Source: Gigaspora rosea (lineage: Eukaryota > Glomeromycota > Glomeromycetes > Diversisporales > Gigasporaceae). From it: DNA of 64,000 bases. A model generated the notes under the pieces. The model was not told where the DNA came from. It searched no databases and was given only the letters and a program-made list of their open reading frames with translations. Position numbers and translations under genes: made by a program. The number at the start of each line of letters is the position of its first letter. Position 1 is the first letter of the stretch. Positions 11,685 through 22,539 of the stretch are shown piece after piece. The stretch covers positions 17,206-81,205 of the forward strand of contig QKWP01000762.1 in the NCBI GenBank assembly GCA_003550325.1. The letters run 5' to 3'.

Positions 11685-11802
11685 ATTTTGGTGGTGACTG
11701 TGAGATCCTGAATAAAAAAAAAATATATATATATATACAAAAAGGAGATTAAATAAGTTAAAAATCTTTCTTGAGTTAAGAAATAATCGTTAGAGCTTGA
11801 TA
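11685..11802 (+). other. Post-LTR leader with candidate primer-binding site
   Basis: TTTTGGTGGTGACTGTGAG follows the LTR almost directly, the place of a tRNA primer-binding site in Ty3/gypsy elements. I cannot name the primer tRNA. An A-run and a (TA)n tract follow. Confidence 0.4.
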
Positions 11803-11810
11803 GTCGAAAT

Positions 11811-12096
11811 TAGGGTTACTCAAATTCAAATCAAATCAAATATTAGATCAATTTGAATTTGATCAAATCAAATTGACCCTGATTTGAATTTGATTTGATT
11901 CAAATATTTGAATTTGAATTTGATTTAATTTGAATTTTTAATAGTAATTTTCAAATCAAATCAAATATTTGTCAAATCAAATCAAATTTGGCCATATTTG
12001 AATTTGATTAAATCAAATATAGTCAAATTTGAATTTGAATTTGATCAAATATTTGATTCAAATATTTTGAAGATCAAATTAAATTGCGGAACCCTA
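11811..12096. mobile_element. hAT-type MITE inserted in the gypsy element
   Basis: The ends are TAGGGTTAC and GGAACCCTA, flanked by a perfect 8-bp target duplication GTCGAAAT (11803-11810 and 12097-12104). The interior is a mosaic of AATTTGAATTTGA and TCAAATCAAAT in both orientations, so it can fold on itself. It is closely related to 39719-40008. Because it lies in the gypsy leader, it inserted after the retrotransposon. The ORF that starts inside it and runs into gag is a chance fusion. Confidence 0.85.
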
Positions 12097-12105
12097 GTCG
12101 AAATA

Positions 12106-13260
12106 GAACAAAAAAGAGTAGAAAATGCTAGTCCTTTGCAAAATGACAAAAATCAGTTTGATGATGCTGACCCTCGAGACCTTGACCACCCAGGACAGAT
12201 TACGCCCCATAGTGATCGAAGTCGAACCCCTGTTGACGATCCGCTGATATATTGTATTGTAAATGATGATCGAAATAACTCTCCTGCCCAGGAGCTGTTG
12301 CATGTAGTACTACGAGAAATTGCAAATACGTTTAGGGAAGCCTCCGCTAGTATTGCTACTGCTGCCCGTCTCCCCCTGCGAGAAACACATTTAGTAAGTG
12401 TTGAACCCTTTCGTGGAGAGAAAGATGAGGACCCCCTAGAGTGGTGAAGGCATTTGAGTGAGCTGCGGATGTGAACAACTGGCACCTGAAAGGAAAGTTA
12501 AAATTGCTTTGGGTTATTTACGCGATGTAGCTACCAATTGGTATGATGGAGTTAAAAAAACTCTGTTACAGTAAGATGACCGTGATAACCAGGCTGTGAG
12601 TTTTGTTCCTCACTTTCTTTAGTACTTTGCGACCCCAGAGCATCGTCACCAGTGGCAGGCCAATTTGAATGCCCGAGCCCAACATGACACGGAACGTGTG
12701 GATTCGTATGCCTATAATTTTAAGAGGTTGCTGCGCCGGCTTGACCCTATGAACCTCCTTCTACACCGTACATGGTACAAATATTTTTGGGAGGTTTAAA
12801 GCCTAAAATAGCATCTTGGTTAAGTGTGGCCAACCCTAGAAATTTCGATGAAGCTTTAATAGGTGCATGTAAGATAAAGCCAGTGGGTACTATAGTGAAA
12901 GAAATGGGGCACAAGTTCGAAATGGCCGATATGACAATTTGGATCACCTGACTCAACAAATGCAGGCAATGTCGACCAACTATGAAAAGCTTGTCAATGC
13001 CTTGGCTACCTGAATCGAGGCAAATGAAACAAGATCTCGTTATAATAATAATAGAAGTGCTTACAATAACACCAACCCTACCTCGCAATTGATTTGCTAT
13101 AATTGTAGAGAACCCAGACATATCTTACGTAATTGTATGTCTGAATGGGCCCCCTTTCAAACATACACCAAGAAATCAAAGTCAAAATTTAAACCAAAAC
13201 TTACCTACGACCTCAAGCACAAATCGAGAAAATGACCCGAATAACCTGCTCACACCAACG
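12106..13260 (+). pseudogene. gag: gypsy gag relic (capsid and zinc knuckle)
   Basis: Successive frames give a gag-like polyprotein. An acidic N-terminal stretch ends at PFRGEKDEDPLEW (stop at 12445). A capsid-like part follows: ERKVKIALGYLRD, ATNWYDGVK, TERVDSYAYNFKRLLRRL. A C-terminal zinc knuckle CYNCREPRHILRNC (C-x2-C-x4-H-x4-C) lies at 13095-13136. Retrotransposon Gag packages the element RNA. At least three in-frame stops and frame changes break it; several stops stand where the family usually has Gln or Trp, which fits C-to-T decay. An uncharacterised linker ORF (13264-13503) follows. Confidence 0.85.
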
Positions 13261-13739
13261 TCGATGCAGCCTCAGAATGTGAACCTGTGTGATCTGGATG
13301 ATACTGGATATCAACTCGAAGAGGAAGATACTTTTATACTGCCTCTCTCCTGTCATCAACCCTACTCTACCCAAAGACCAAGAAGAAATCAGAAAAAGTC
13401 AGAAAGTCAAGTGGAAGAAAGGTTGCGAACCAACCCTCCGGTAGCTCTTGCTTCTGTATTGCCTCTAGTAAAAGTTGCTCCTGTGCCAAACCAACCCTTG
13501 TAGGCCACAGAAATCCCTCCAATACGACCTCAACGACGGAGAGGCCCCTTAGTTGTTGATAAATTGGAACCATACAACATGGCGCAAAATATCTTAGGGA
13601 TGAAAGTAACTACCACTATTGGGCAACTCTTGTAGTACCCGAACCAATGCCGTAACCTAGCCCAGATATTAAAAAGACCCTCAATAATTGAACCAGTTCT
13701 ACCTCATGAAATGGAAACAAATGTGCTGCAACCCTCAAA

Positions 13740-15800
13740 TAATGAACATACTACTGCTGTCCATTTTTATGTGCGAATAAAAAATAAACTTATAGTAGCT
13801 GTTCTTGATTCCGGAGCCACTATAAGCTTAATGTCGAAGTGAATGATGGAATAATTGGGCTGAAAATCGATGAGCTGTCCACCACGGTAGTCATAAATGC
13901 AAATAGGACAAGGGAGCATGCTCTTGAAAAAGTTAATAACCTCAAAATGGCGATTCAAGATATAATGATACCAACCTCATTTCAAATAATAGAATCGACG
14001 GACGACCTGCTACTATTAGGAATAGATTGGTTCGTGAGAGCTCAGGCACGAATGCATTTTGCTGAAAAAAGATTGTACCTCACGTACAGTGAAAAAACAA
14101 GTGTAATACTAATATCTACTGATAGCAGTCCCCCGGTGGAACCTGTGGTTGAACCCCTTGAGAGTGAGGATACATTTGACAAGTTCGAATATGAAGACGA
14201 AGTTTTAGACGAGGCTGAAGGATACTTTACCGAAAGAACCCTCGAGGACAAACTATACGAAAACATGTGGGGAGATCATGAAGGGCCTGCCGTGTGTCTA
14301 GCTAATATAGAAGAATTACCTACCCAAGAGCCGGACTCCGAAGACATACCTGTAGAAGAAAGTTTGGAGAGGAGTCTTGGCAATGCCCTCTTGGACCTAA
14401 AAGAAAAAGAACTGGCCCGAGTAAAGTTATTGGGGGAGAAAGATATTTTCGTTCAAAATATGAATGACCTTGGAAAAACAGGTGTGATCACCCATGAAAT
14501 TAATATGGGAACTGCTGCCCCAATAAAACAGGCGCTCTACCGTGCTGCGCCCAGTGTATGCTCTTTTATTAAAAAGAAAATTGCACAGTTAAAGGAAAAG
14601 AGATTAGTTAGAGATTCGAAAAGCCCTTGGGCAGCCCCTGTAGTGGTCATGCCAAAAAAAACTGGAAAACTTCATATATGTATTGATTACAATAGGTTGA
14701 ATGGAGTAACAAAGAAGAAGCTTTTCCTCTTCCCCGTATCGACGATCTGTTGGAGGTGTTTGGTGGAGCAGTTTGGTTTTCTTCCTTAGATTTAATATCG
14801 GGTACTGGCAGGTAAAAATAAACGAAAATGACCAAGAGAAGACTGCGTTTGCAACAATGTTTAGCACCTACGAGTTTGTAGTTATGCCCTTCGGTCTCTG
14901 TAATGCGTCTGCTACATTTTAGTAACTAATGAATTATGTGCTTGCTGATTTTATTGAACGATTTGTCGTGGTATACCTCGATGACTTCATAATCTATTCA
15001 ACCTCTTTTGATGTACATTTGACCCATATTACAGCAGTATTTAATAAATTAAGAACCGTAAATTTAAAGTTAAATTTAGAAAAGTGCTCCTTTTTTAAAC
15101 CTCACCTGCAGTTCCTGGGCCACATAGTTGGTCATGACGGTGTTCGTCCGGATACTGGCAAGGTAGAAAAGATTCAGAAGTTCCCTGCTCCCATGAATTT
15201 GTGGCAACTTCATGGGTTTATAGGGTTGGCTTCCTATTACAGAAGGTTTATCCCTAATTTCGCTTCAATTGCCCGCCCATTGTATCACCTATTAAGAAAG
15301 GATATAATCTACGAGTGGAAGAAAGAACAAGAAAGTGCTTTTAATAAGCTAAAAAGTCACCTGACAGAAGCTCCTGTGCTGCGGTATCCCGATTTTAATA
15401 AAACTTTTATCATGCATGCTGATGCTTCTGAAATCGGGTTGGGCCCCGTGCTAGCCCAAAGGGATGATCATAGAAAAGAATATGTTGTGGCCTATGCGAG
15501 TTAAGGGTTAACAAAGGCCGAAAAAAATTATATCACCACCGAGCTTGAGTGTTTTGCCGTTCTATGGGTGGTTGAATATTTCTAGCATTATTTCAGCCTG
15601 GATCCTTTCCTAGTTTTTATGATCATACTGTGCTGAAGTAGTTACAAACTGCAGCTTTAACTGGGCATAGGGCTCACTAGGTGCTTCATTTGTAGCTATA
15701 TAATTTTAAAATTTTGCATCAACCAGGGCGAAAACATAGTAATGCAGATGTACTGTCGAGCCTCCCTGAATCCACTAAAGACCTTCCAAATGAAACTCCT
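13740..15800 (+). pseudogene. pol: gypsy pol relic: protease, reverse transcriptase, RNase H
   Basis: The aspartic protease motif DSGAT is at 13807-13821; a stop (13840) and frame change follow, and the flap-side motif LLLLGIDWF appears in the next frame. The reverse transcriptase begins near PIKQALYRAAP, continues through CIDYNRLN (about 14680), and shifts frame twice near 14710 and 14800. Then come [11 protein letters not shown] and the catalytic YLDD at 14974-14985. The connection domain GLASYYRRFIPNF and the RNase H start HADASEIGLGPVLAQ follow, then TTELECFAVLW and a terminal HSNADVLSSLP-like segment near 15740-15760. A double stop TAG-TAA just before MNYVLADFI replaces codons that look like CAG-CAA. 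Non-functional. Confidence 0.92.
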
Positions 15801-16019
15801 GCAAAGAATTTTGAATCCCAACCGATGGTAATCGATTAAGTCTGTATAAAAGAAAAAATAATCTGAGATAAATAAGTTAGAAAAAAATATATATATAATA
15901 GATAGATAGTAAAGGATATTAAATCTAGCTAAAATCAAAATCTAGTCCAGGTTGCCAGTGTCCTGGCATCCTATTCTGTTTATAGCGATTCGAGTTTAGC
16001 AAAAAAAAAAACTTTCAAA

Positions 16020-17290
16020 ATGGAACCTACCCAATACCAATACCTAAAACGGTACCTTGAAACAAAGTACTTGTTGCCTGTGCTAAGTAGTCAACAAAAG
16101 CAGAAGTTAGTGAAGAAGTATGAGTTTTTTGAGGTTAAAGATGGGTTTTTATATAAGAAGGACCGCCGAAAAAAGTGTAATTTACTTCAGGTGCTACAAA
16201 AGCATGAAGTAGACCCTATTTTGTACCTGGTGTACACGCATCCCCTAGGCAGACATTTCAATAAGAATGTGATGTTCAGAAAAATTTGTGATACATACTT
16301 TTGGCCCCAGATGTATCAGAATATACGTATATATGTCCAAATATGTGACTCCTGCCAAAGAAGAACTGACCTCGGATACAAGGTCCCCTGCACCCCATAC
16401 CCGTGACGGCCCCTTCCACAAAATAGGCTGAATTTTGTTGTCCCTCTCCCCGAACTCCTAACTAAATCGGTACATCCTAGTTGCTATGGATTTTATGACC
16501 CGTTGGCCAGAAGCACGTACCATAGAAAAGGCAAATGCACAAACTGTCGCTAAGTTCTTATATGATGACATAATATGCTGGCATGGTTGTCCTGACCGAA
16601 TTTAGTCAGACAGAGGCACTTACTTTCGGAATGAAATGATTAAACTGCTCCTAGAAAAATTAAAAGTAAAACACAACTTTTTCACCCCGTACCATTTCCG
16701 TACAAATGGTCTTGTCGAACGGTTTAACAAAACATTGTGTGACTCTTTGGAAAAATTGGTCAAGAATGTTATTGATTGGAATTTGTTGATCCTCTCAATA
16801 CTCTTTGCATATCGTACTGCCCGAAATTCTACCACCAAAATATCTCCATTTTTCCTCGTGTATGGCCGTGAGGCCAAACAACCAATACATCCAAGCCGTT
16901 CTGATGAATTATTAGAGGAAACGATACTCCAAAGAACATTTGAATTAATAAATGAAATACCCCTTGTTAGACATCAAACTGTAGAAAGAATGCAGCAAAA
17001 ACAGGAGAAAATAAAGGCTTACCATGACTGAAAGATCCGTGTGAGTTTTGGGTTTGAAATTGGAGATAAGGTCCTCTTGGAGAATGCAAAAAAGAGGTAT
17101 TCCTGGAGTGACAAACTTGCCCCCAAGTGTACTGGCCCATAGACAAGCTTCCAAATGATGCCTACAAATTAAGAACCCTTGGTGGAAAGGTAATATGAGC
17201 TCTTTTTAATTTAGATTTGTTAAAGAGGTACTATGACCGGGAAGAAGCGGAAGGTATAGATATGGAACCACCTACCTCTTGAATTTCCAA
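16020..17290 (+). pseudogene. int: gypsy integrase relic
   Basis: The N-terminal HHCC zinc domain is intact in the first ORF (16020-16406): H74 and H79 in HPLGRHF, C109 and C112 in CDSC. The catalytic core is split over frames, but all three acidic residues are readable: D in AMDFMTRWPEA (16489), D in SDRGTYF (16609) and E in NGLVERFNKTL (16717), with the D-x35-E spacing of retroviral-type integrases. A stop precedes SDRGTYF, at a position that in the family is usually Trp. The C-terminal part retains FEIGDKVLLENAKKRYS and LKRYYDREE with several stops. Inactive. Confidence 0.9.
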
Positions 17291-17307
17291 GTGGTACGTG
17301 AAAATTT

Positions 17308-17320
17308 AGTCGGGGAGAAT
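17308..17320 (+). other. Polypurine tract of gypsy element
   Basis: CGGGGAGAAT ends directly at the first base of the 3' LTR (17321), the position and composition of a plus-strand priming polypurine tract. Confidence 0.7.
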
Positions 17321-18125
17321 TGTTGGTAGCTAAATTGAAAATCCCGTAACCCACGTGATCGCTGCACCAAGACCACTGGACCGAAGAAATTGAAAGAAAT
17401 AACAACAAATAAACGAGCCCGGAGCAGCCCTGAAAGAACACAGACCAACCAGCCCCAAAAGCCCCAAGGACCTAAAGAGAAATAAACAAAGACTTAAAAA
17501 AAAAAAGCCTTAAACGATTCAAAGGTCAAGAGATCGGAATGGGTACCCCAAGACCTTGGTACAGAAGAAAAGAAAGCAAGGCGTACAAAATGAATCCGTG
17601 GAAAACTCAGTCCACCAAGACCAAGCAAAGCCCAAAAAAGCAACCTGGAATGTTTGTTGCTTAGGACAAACAAATAAAAAGGCCAAAATCAGATAGAATT
17701 GGTTGTGACCGTGATGGTATATCGTTATAATCGCGTAGAGTAAGCGATTCGCATTAGAATTCATAGAAATGACACAATAAATGATGATGAGGGCAATAGA
17801 GTTTTTCTTCTTTTTCTTTCTTTTTCCTTCTTCCAATTTCTTTATAAATAGAAGGGCATTTTGTCCAAGTTGTAAGGATATTGAATCTCGAATCCACAAG
17901 AATTGTAATAAAAAATTTGAATATTTTTGTAAATGAAAATCGTTAACCTGTGACATATAAAACTAACCATTAGTTATAAACATACGCTATTCACCCATAA
18001 CAAAACCATTCGCCTTACTTTGCCAAATCTTTTTCACCTCATCTTAGTTTTGTTGTGTGGTTGGTTTTGTGTGTTGTTGTCTTTTTTTTTGTGACGATCT
18101 GGCCTGATTCGATCTACCTCCAACA
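17321..18125 (+). repeat. 3' LTR of gypsy element
   Basis: 805 bp, TGTTGGTAGC...CCTCCAACA, followed by the target duplication ATAC (18126-18129). It retains CG at a number of positions where the 5' LTR has TG or CA, and vice versa. Confidence 0.95.
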
Positions 18126-18127
18126 AT

Positions 18128-18610
18128 ACATATTAGTAAATCAGTATAATTGAGTAAATTAACCAATTATAATCAAGGATTATCAAAAAAATTATACATG
18201 AAAATTTATTATAAAGTGAATTTTTACAAAAATGGCATTTTTACCCAGCTTAGTATTTATAATTAAGTATATAAAATATTATAAAATTCATATATTTAAT
18301 AATAAGCCAAAAGTAGGTTAAAAAGGCCATTTTTTTGAAAATAAGTTCTAAATTTACCCTTAAGAGTTACCAATATCCAATACTGCCCAACCATTTTAAA
18401 ATACCAGAGTATTTCAAGAAATGGTAAAAGTACTTCTTTCTATAGTTTAAAATAGCTATTTTATTAGTTTTTTTGGTTTTTTAACTTTCTAGACATCAAA
18501 AAAGTCTTTTGTTAGTTGTAACAAGTGCTTCATTTGTTAGTTTTTCAATATCACTTAGGAGCAAATTTTGTGTAATATTTTATCAAAAATTGTGCTGATC
18601 TGCTAATATG
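18128..18610 (-). mobile_element. MITE family 'Y', decayed copy
   Basis: Reverse-complement relative of 24271-24769 over its whole length (shared blocks such as TATAATTAAGTA, GGTTAAAAAGGCC, ACAAGTGCTTC-like). Its terminus CATATTAGTAAATCAGTA aligns with CATATCGGCGGATCGGCG of the other copy: nearly every C and G in the GC-rich terminus is now T or A. The gypsy element inserted exactly at this terminus. Confidence 0.75.
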
Positions 18611-18693
18611 AACTGCTTTTATATAAATAAAATACAATATTCTATTCAAACTATTAATTTATAAAAGCTAGCAAAAATGAATGGAATAATATA

Positions 18694-19420
18694 AAATACA
18701 CCTATGATGTTCAACACCAATATGCAGTGCAACATGAAGATTAATTTAAAAAAATAAACAAAAAAAATAAACAAAAATTAAATTTAATAAATGTTAAGTT
18801 AGAGTTAATAGTTAGGGTTAGGGTGAGGCATAGTATATAGTAAAATTTTACAAAGAATTTTTATTTTTTAAAAAGGAGTTTGCTATTTATTACTACCAGT
18901 GATTATCATCAGTAATCAATTTACCAATTAAAATTCAGAATCAGGTGTAATATATAGATCAATTTTTGTATAACAAAAACAAAGAATTTTTTAAAAAATT
19001 GCTAAAATTGCTTCTAACTAAAATTTTGTTTATGAAACTACTTTTTTTTATACAAAAAAAAATTCCTTGCTAAATTTTATTATATACAAAGCCCCTATCC
19101 TAATCTTTAACCTTTACTCTTACCCTAATATTAAAGGTTTATTTTTATTTAATACAAACTGTTTGTTTTGTTTATTTTGTTTTATGCATTGTAGATTATA
19201 CTAGTAATGATCACTACAGATAATATGTAGTAATTTTTTTTTTAAAAAAAGGTGGTTTCATAGATAAAATTTTGAGTTAGCAGGTATTTTTCAAAAAAAT
19301 ATCAAAGCAACAAAGATTTAGATTATACCTGATCTTTATGTTATGTCGCATTTAAAAAATTTGATTTGTGAAGATCATTATAGTATTGAACACCAATGGT
19401 GCATTTTAGTAATATCAAAA
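18694..19420 (-). repeat. Family X element, member 2 (interrupted)
   Basis: Termini: AAATACACCTATGATGTTCAACACC at the left, complement of TTACTAAAATGCACC and TGGTGTTCAATAC at the right. The core is in minus orientation: TTAGGGTTAGGGTGAGG, then AAAATTTTACAAAGAATTTTT, then GGTGGTTTCATAGATAAAATTTTG. A second family X member (18875-19232) interrupts it within the A/T run of the core. Confidence 0.65.
18875..19232 (+). repeat. Family X element, member 3 (nested in member 2)
   Basis: Begins GGAGTTTGCTATTTATTAC and ends near ATATGTAGTAATTTT; core in plus orientation (CAGAATCAGGTGTAAT, GTTTATGAAACTACTTT, AAAAAAAAATTCCTTGC, TTACCCTAATATTA). Members 10 (46454) and 13 (63042) share this subfamily terminus. 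Confidence 0.65.
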
Positions 19421-19553
19421 TGAATTGCTAAGAACAAATTAATTTTTTCAATAATACAATTCCCATATCAAATATTTTTTTTTCTCTTTTTATAATAATC
19501 AAATACCTTTTATTCATCTTTTGAAAGATGAATAAAAATATTAATTTTATTAT

Positions 19554-19820
19554 TTGATTTGTACAATAATTTACAAAAAAGTATTAAAAAGAAGATTAAA
19601 GAACCTTAGTCAGTTTAAACAGGGTACAAGAGCTTCAATTGTAAAGTTTTTATTATTACACTATATGATCTTAAATGTCTGGATTTTATTGACAATAGTG
19701 CTTTCTTTGTTAGGCAGACTTCCTGATTCTGCAAAAAATCGAAGTACAAATATTAAAAATCATAAAAAAGGTGATAAGAAGAAATTGAATAATTCCAAAT
19801 ATAGACTGACCTTTTTATAA
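19554..19820 (+). pseudogene. Unrecognised ORF, possibly a transposase DNA-binding relic
   Basis: An 88-residue reading frame, basic (KKVLKRRLKNLSQFKQGTRASIVK near the start, HKKGDKKKLNN near the end) with a hydrophobic middle. The order is faintly like the CENP-B/pogo-type helix-turn-helix region, and pogo-like termini lie nearby, but the match is too weak to assert. The end overlaps the terminal repeat at 19803. Probably non-coding. Confidence 0.15.
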
Positions 19821-20053
19821 TTACACCCCATATAATCACAACTCTATATAAACACACAATTTTGTGCAACAGATCTAAATATGGTAAAAAACCTCATTAT
19901 AGTCACAAATCACCTATAATCACCTATAATCATTATCACAAAAAAATTGATTTTTTATCATTTTGATTAAAAATATACCCTTGTTATAATTACAAAATTT
20001 GAATAAATATGGATTATAATATCAGATTGGCCAATATTCATATTCTGGTTTAC

Positions 20054-20656
20054 TAAAATACACCTATGGCAGTATTGTTATAGAACAGCTTTGGACAATA
20101 ATTTGGACAATTTTGGACAATTAAATAAATTAAAATTACTTAAAATTTTATTAAAATAACCTATTTTAATTTTAACTGAAATGTGTTCTGTACCTAAAAA
20201 AATATATAGTTATATATTTTTTTAGATAAATTTATTAATTATTAAAGCCTAGACAGCTTTGGACAATTTTGGACGTTTGGACAATTTTGGACATGGACAA
20301 GCCAAAAAAGGCTTTGGACAGCCAAAATGTAATACTGCCTATGGTGTTTTACACCATGTTATACAAACCCATTAAAATAGCCAATCAAAATTTAAGATCA
20401 GATGTAATATAAATTTTGTTTTTTTTGTTTATTTTTTAAAAAAAAACATTCATATCTCAAAAGTTTGTTTATGAAACCATGTTTGGGGCTCTAATAAAAA
20501 AAACTTTGCTAAATTTTATGTCCAATAAAATCCTATACCTCACCCTAAACCTAGATAATAAAATTTTATTTTTGTTTTATAAACATTTATTTTTTGTTTT
20601 TGTTACACAGATTTGCAAATCTAATTTACCTATGGTGTAAAACACTATAGGCACAT
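20054..20656 (+). repeat. Family X element, member 4 (interrupted)
   Basis: Left terminus TACTAAAATACACCTATGG, right terminus the complement of AAAATGTGCCTATAGTG; both continue into GTGTTTTACACC-type self-complementary motifs. The core and a CACCCTAAACC segment are in plus orientation. An inserted MITE (20070-20337) splits the left terminus; the uninterrupted order can be read from member 9 at 44905. Confidence 0.7.
20070..20337. mobile_element. Short MITE inside family X member 4
   Basis: 268 bp with short inverted ends CAGTATT and AATACTG, flanked by the 7-bp duplication CCTATGG (20063-20069, 20338-20344); one substitution would make it 8 bp, so an hAT origin is possible. The body repeats TTTGGACAATTTTGGACA near both ends. 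The empty site is visible in member 9. Confidence 0.75.
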
Positions 20657-20762
20657 TTTATATTATCTGTTCATATTCATTATTTAAAATTTTTTATTAA
20701 AAATTCTTAAAGATTTGTTAGCAAATAACTTTTGAAACAGTGGTTCAATTTGGATAAAACTA

Positions 20763-21574
20763 CAAGTCACTCTCGTTATAGTGAACTCTCGATATAGTAA
20801 AGATTGGCCTATAGTGAAGAATTTTTTTAGAACAAAACCAAGCATATTAAAATTCACTCGATATAATGAAGTTATATAGCAAACTCTTGATATAAGGTAT
20901 AGTGAAGATTTTTTTCGACCGGATATAACAAAATATCACTTGATATAGTGAAGTTGATATCATGTGGCATATATTGACCAATCATATAAAGTGATAAATC
21001 ATCATGTTTCATGCATAATGATACTACATAATATGAGAACTATAAAGAATTACAAGTACAACCTAATTTTACAAAGTTATTAAAAATCGATCCTAATAAA
21101 TTTGTATAGCGAAACTTATAAATAAGAAACTAAAAGAAAATTAAACAATGCATTTGAAATCAAAAGTATTAGATATGAAAAACATTTGCCGATTTTACTA
21201 AATCATTAAAAATTGATGTTATATTCAAATATTTTATGAGAAATATACAATATATTTATGAGAGTAGTACATGTCAGGAATAGATGCATTTATAAAATAT
21301 GCGCACATATAAAGAATAATCTAAAAACAATAGCACATAGATTGCAAAAGATGATATATAATTACAGAGTGAAAATGCACTTATAGAAGGAGCACTTGTG
21401 ATAGATCGGCTGCATAAACTTTTAAGTAGTTTTAAATTTCTCTCACTATAGTGAAGATTTATACAGTTAATATATAATCTTCACTATATCAAGAGACTCT
21501 TGATATAGTGAATCTCTCGATATAGTGAAGAAAATCTCTCAGCCTGATGACTTCACTATAACGAGAGTGACTTG
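20763..21574. mobile_element. Pogo/Tigger-like non-autonomous element (812 bp)
   Basis: Inverted termini CAAGTCACTCTCGTTATAGT (23 of 23 bp before diverging), each next to TA. Subterminal CTCTCGATATAGTGAAG copies occur in several orientations at both ends. These CTCTCGTTATAGTGAA-type termini are typical of pogo/Tigger elements. There is no transposase ORF. Confidence 0.85.
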
Positions 21575-22003
21575 TACTACCAAAATGTTTATCTTGATGA
21601 AATGATTCTAATGAGTCCTAGTTCATTCAAATCCAATTACAAGTTCCTGTGATTATTAAGAATTTGCGCCATTTCACATGTTTAAGAATTGATTAAATTT
21701 AAATATCTAAGTAAAAAAATTCTTTATAATTTTAGAATTTTGTGACTAGATTTGGACGATTTTAGAATTGTCTAATTGAGTCAAACACTCTAGTGATCAT
21801 TTTATACAAATTTGGGCATTGGTTCAAAAGTTATTTACTATCAAATATCTTAAATTTTTTAATAGTATTTCAAATATGCGCAAATATGTTACTTATTGGC
21901 CTTTGGTCATGTAAACATAACAAGGATTTTATTTATAGTCATCACACCTCTATATAATCACCAAAATAGGGCACGACCAACTTGTAATTATAGAGAGGTC
22001 TGA

Positions 22004-22537
22004 CTATAGTCAAATTTGGAACACACATCTAAGACCAGTGCACATATTAGCATTGAGCAAAGGATCTTCCTGAATTGGCATATAATGTGAATGATATACT
22101 TTCTCATTGTAATAAGAATTACTATCTGGAAAAGACAGTGATTAAATAAAGACAGCGATTTACAACAATGACTTTTAGGGATGATTATTGTTGGTTATAG
22201 CATATATAGATAAAAAAATCAGAATAAGGAAAATATATGTAATAAATAGAAATATTCGTAGAGTATGCAAATATAGGATAGTATAGAAAAATAAATAAGA
22301 TATATAATAAAATGGGTGTCGAAGTATCTTTATCTGAACTTTCTCAGATAGATTTTAGGGCAGGTAAGAAGGACTTGACCCGGAATAAAGATGTAAATAG
22401 TTCGATAGTCTATTTTTATTATAATATAATTTTGTATTAGGTGTCAGTCAGTAAATTATTAATAAAGTACGCCTACATGGCGTCCTCTTCGGAGGTTTGT
22501 TAAAAAAAAAAAAAAAAAAGGGTGTAAAAATACTATA
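22004..22537 (+). repeat. AT-rich stretch ending in a poly(A)-tailed retroelement 3' end
   Basis: AATAAA (22462-22467) is followed by GTCCTCTTCGGAGG, a 4-bp stem with a TTCG tetraloop closed by C-G, then a run of 18 A (22502-22519). Upstream, about 22310-22385 reads as a short open stretch (MGVEVSLSELSQIDFRAG) that stops soon after a GTAAGA; I do not recognise it. I infer a truncated non-LTR or SINE-like insertion of unknown 5' limit. Confidence 0.4.
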
Positions 22538-22539
22538 GT

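Larger units (their letters stand above)
10877..18125 (+). mobile_element. Ty3/gypsy LTR retrotransposon, degenerate
   Basis: A 7,249-bp element with 808- and 805-bp LTRs (TGTTGG...CCAACA) and a 4-bp target duplication ATAC at 10873-10876 and 18126-18129. Domain order is gag, protease, reverse transcriptase, RNase H, integrase, which defines Ty3/gypsy (Metaviridae-like elements, not an infectious virus). All genes are broken by stops and frameshifts, so it cannot move by itself. An hAT-type MITE sits between the 5' LTR and gag. The 3' flank begins directly with the terminus of the element at 18128-18610. Confidence 0.95.
19803..22003. mobile_element. Possible pogo/Tigger-like element carrying nested insertions
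   Basis: GACTGACCTTTTTATAATTAC at the left resembles the complement of the right end, GTAATTATAGAGAGGTCTGAC; both sides also carry TATAATCAC-type subterminal repeats. Inside lie family X member 4, an hAT-type MITE and a complete pogo-like MITE, which account for most of the length. A clean target duplication is not visible. Confidence 0.35.

Noticed and set aside
11998..12105. N-terminal part of the long ORF leading into gag
   Set aside because: This portion is the right half of an inserted MITE, not gag.
17519..17956. 145-codon minus-strand ORF in the 3' LTR
   Set aside because: Chance open frame antisense to the LTR; the 5' LTR has stops in it.
19554..19820. Firm call of a pogo transposase fragment
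   Set aside because: Only a vague basic/hydrophobic pattern; no helix-turn-helix signature or DDE residues.
22310..22385. A first exon (MGVEVSLSELSQ...) with GTAAGA donor
   Set aside because: No acceptor or following exon; lies just upstream of a retroelement 3' end.
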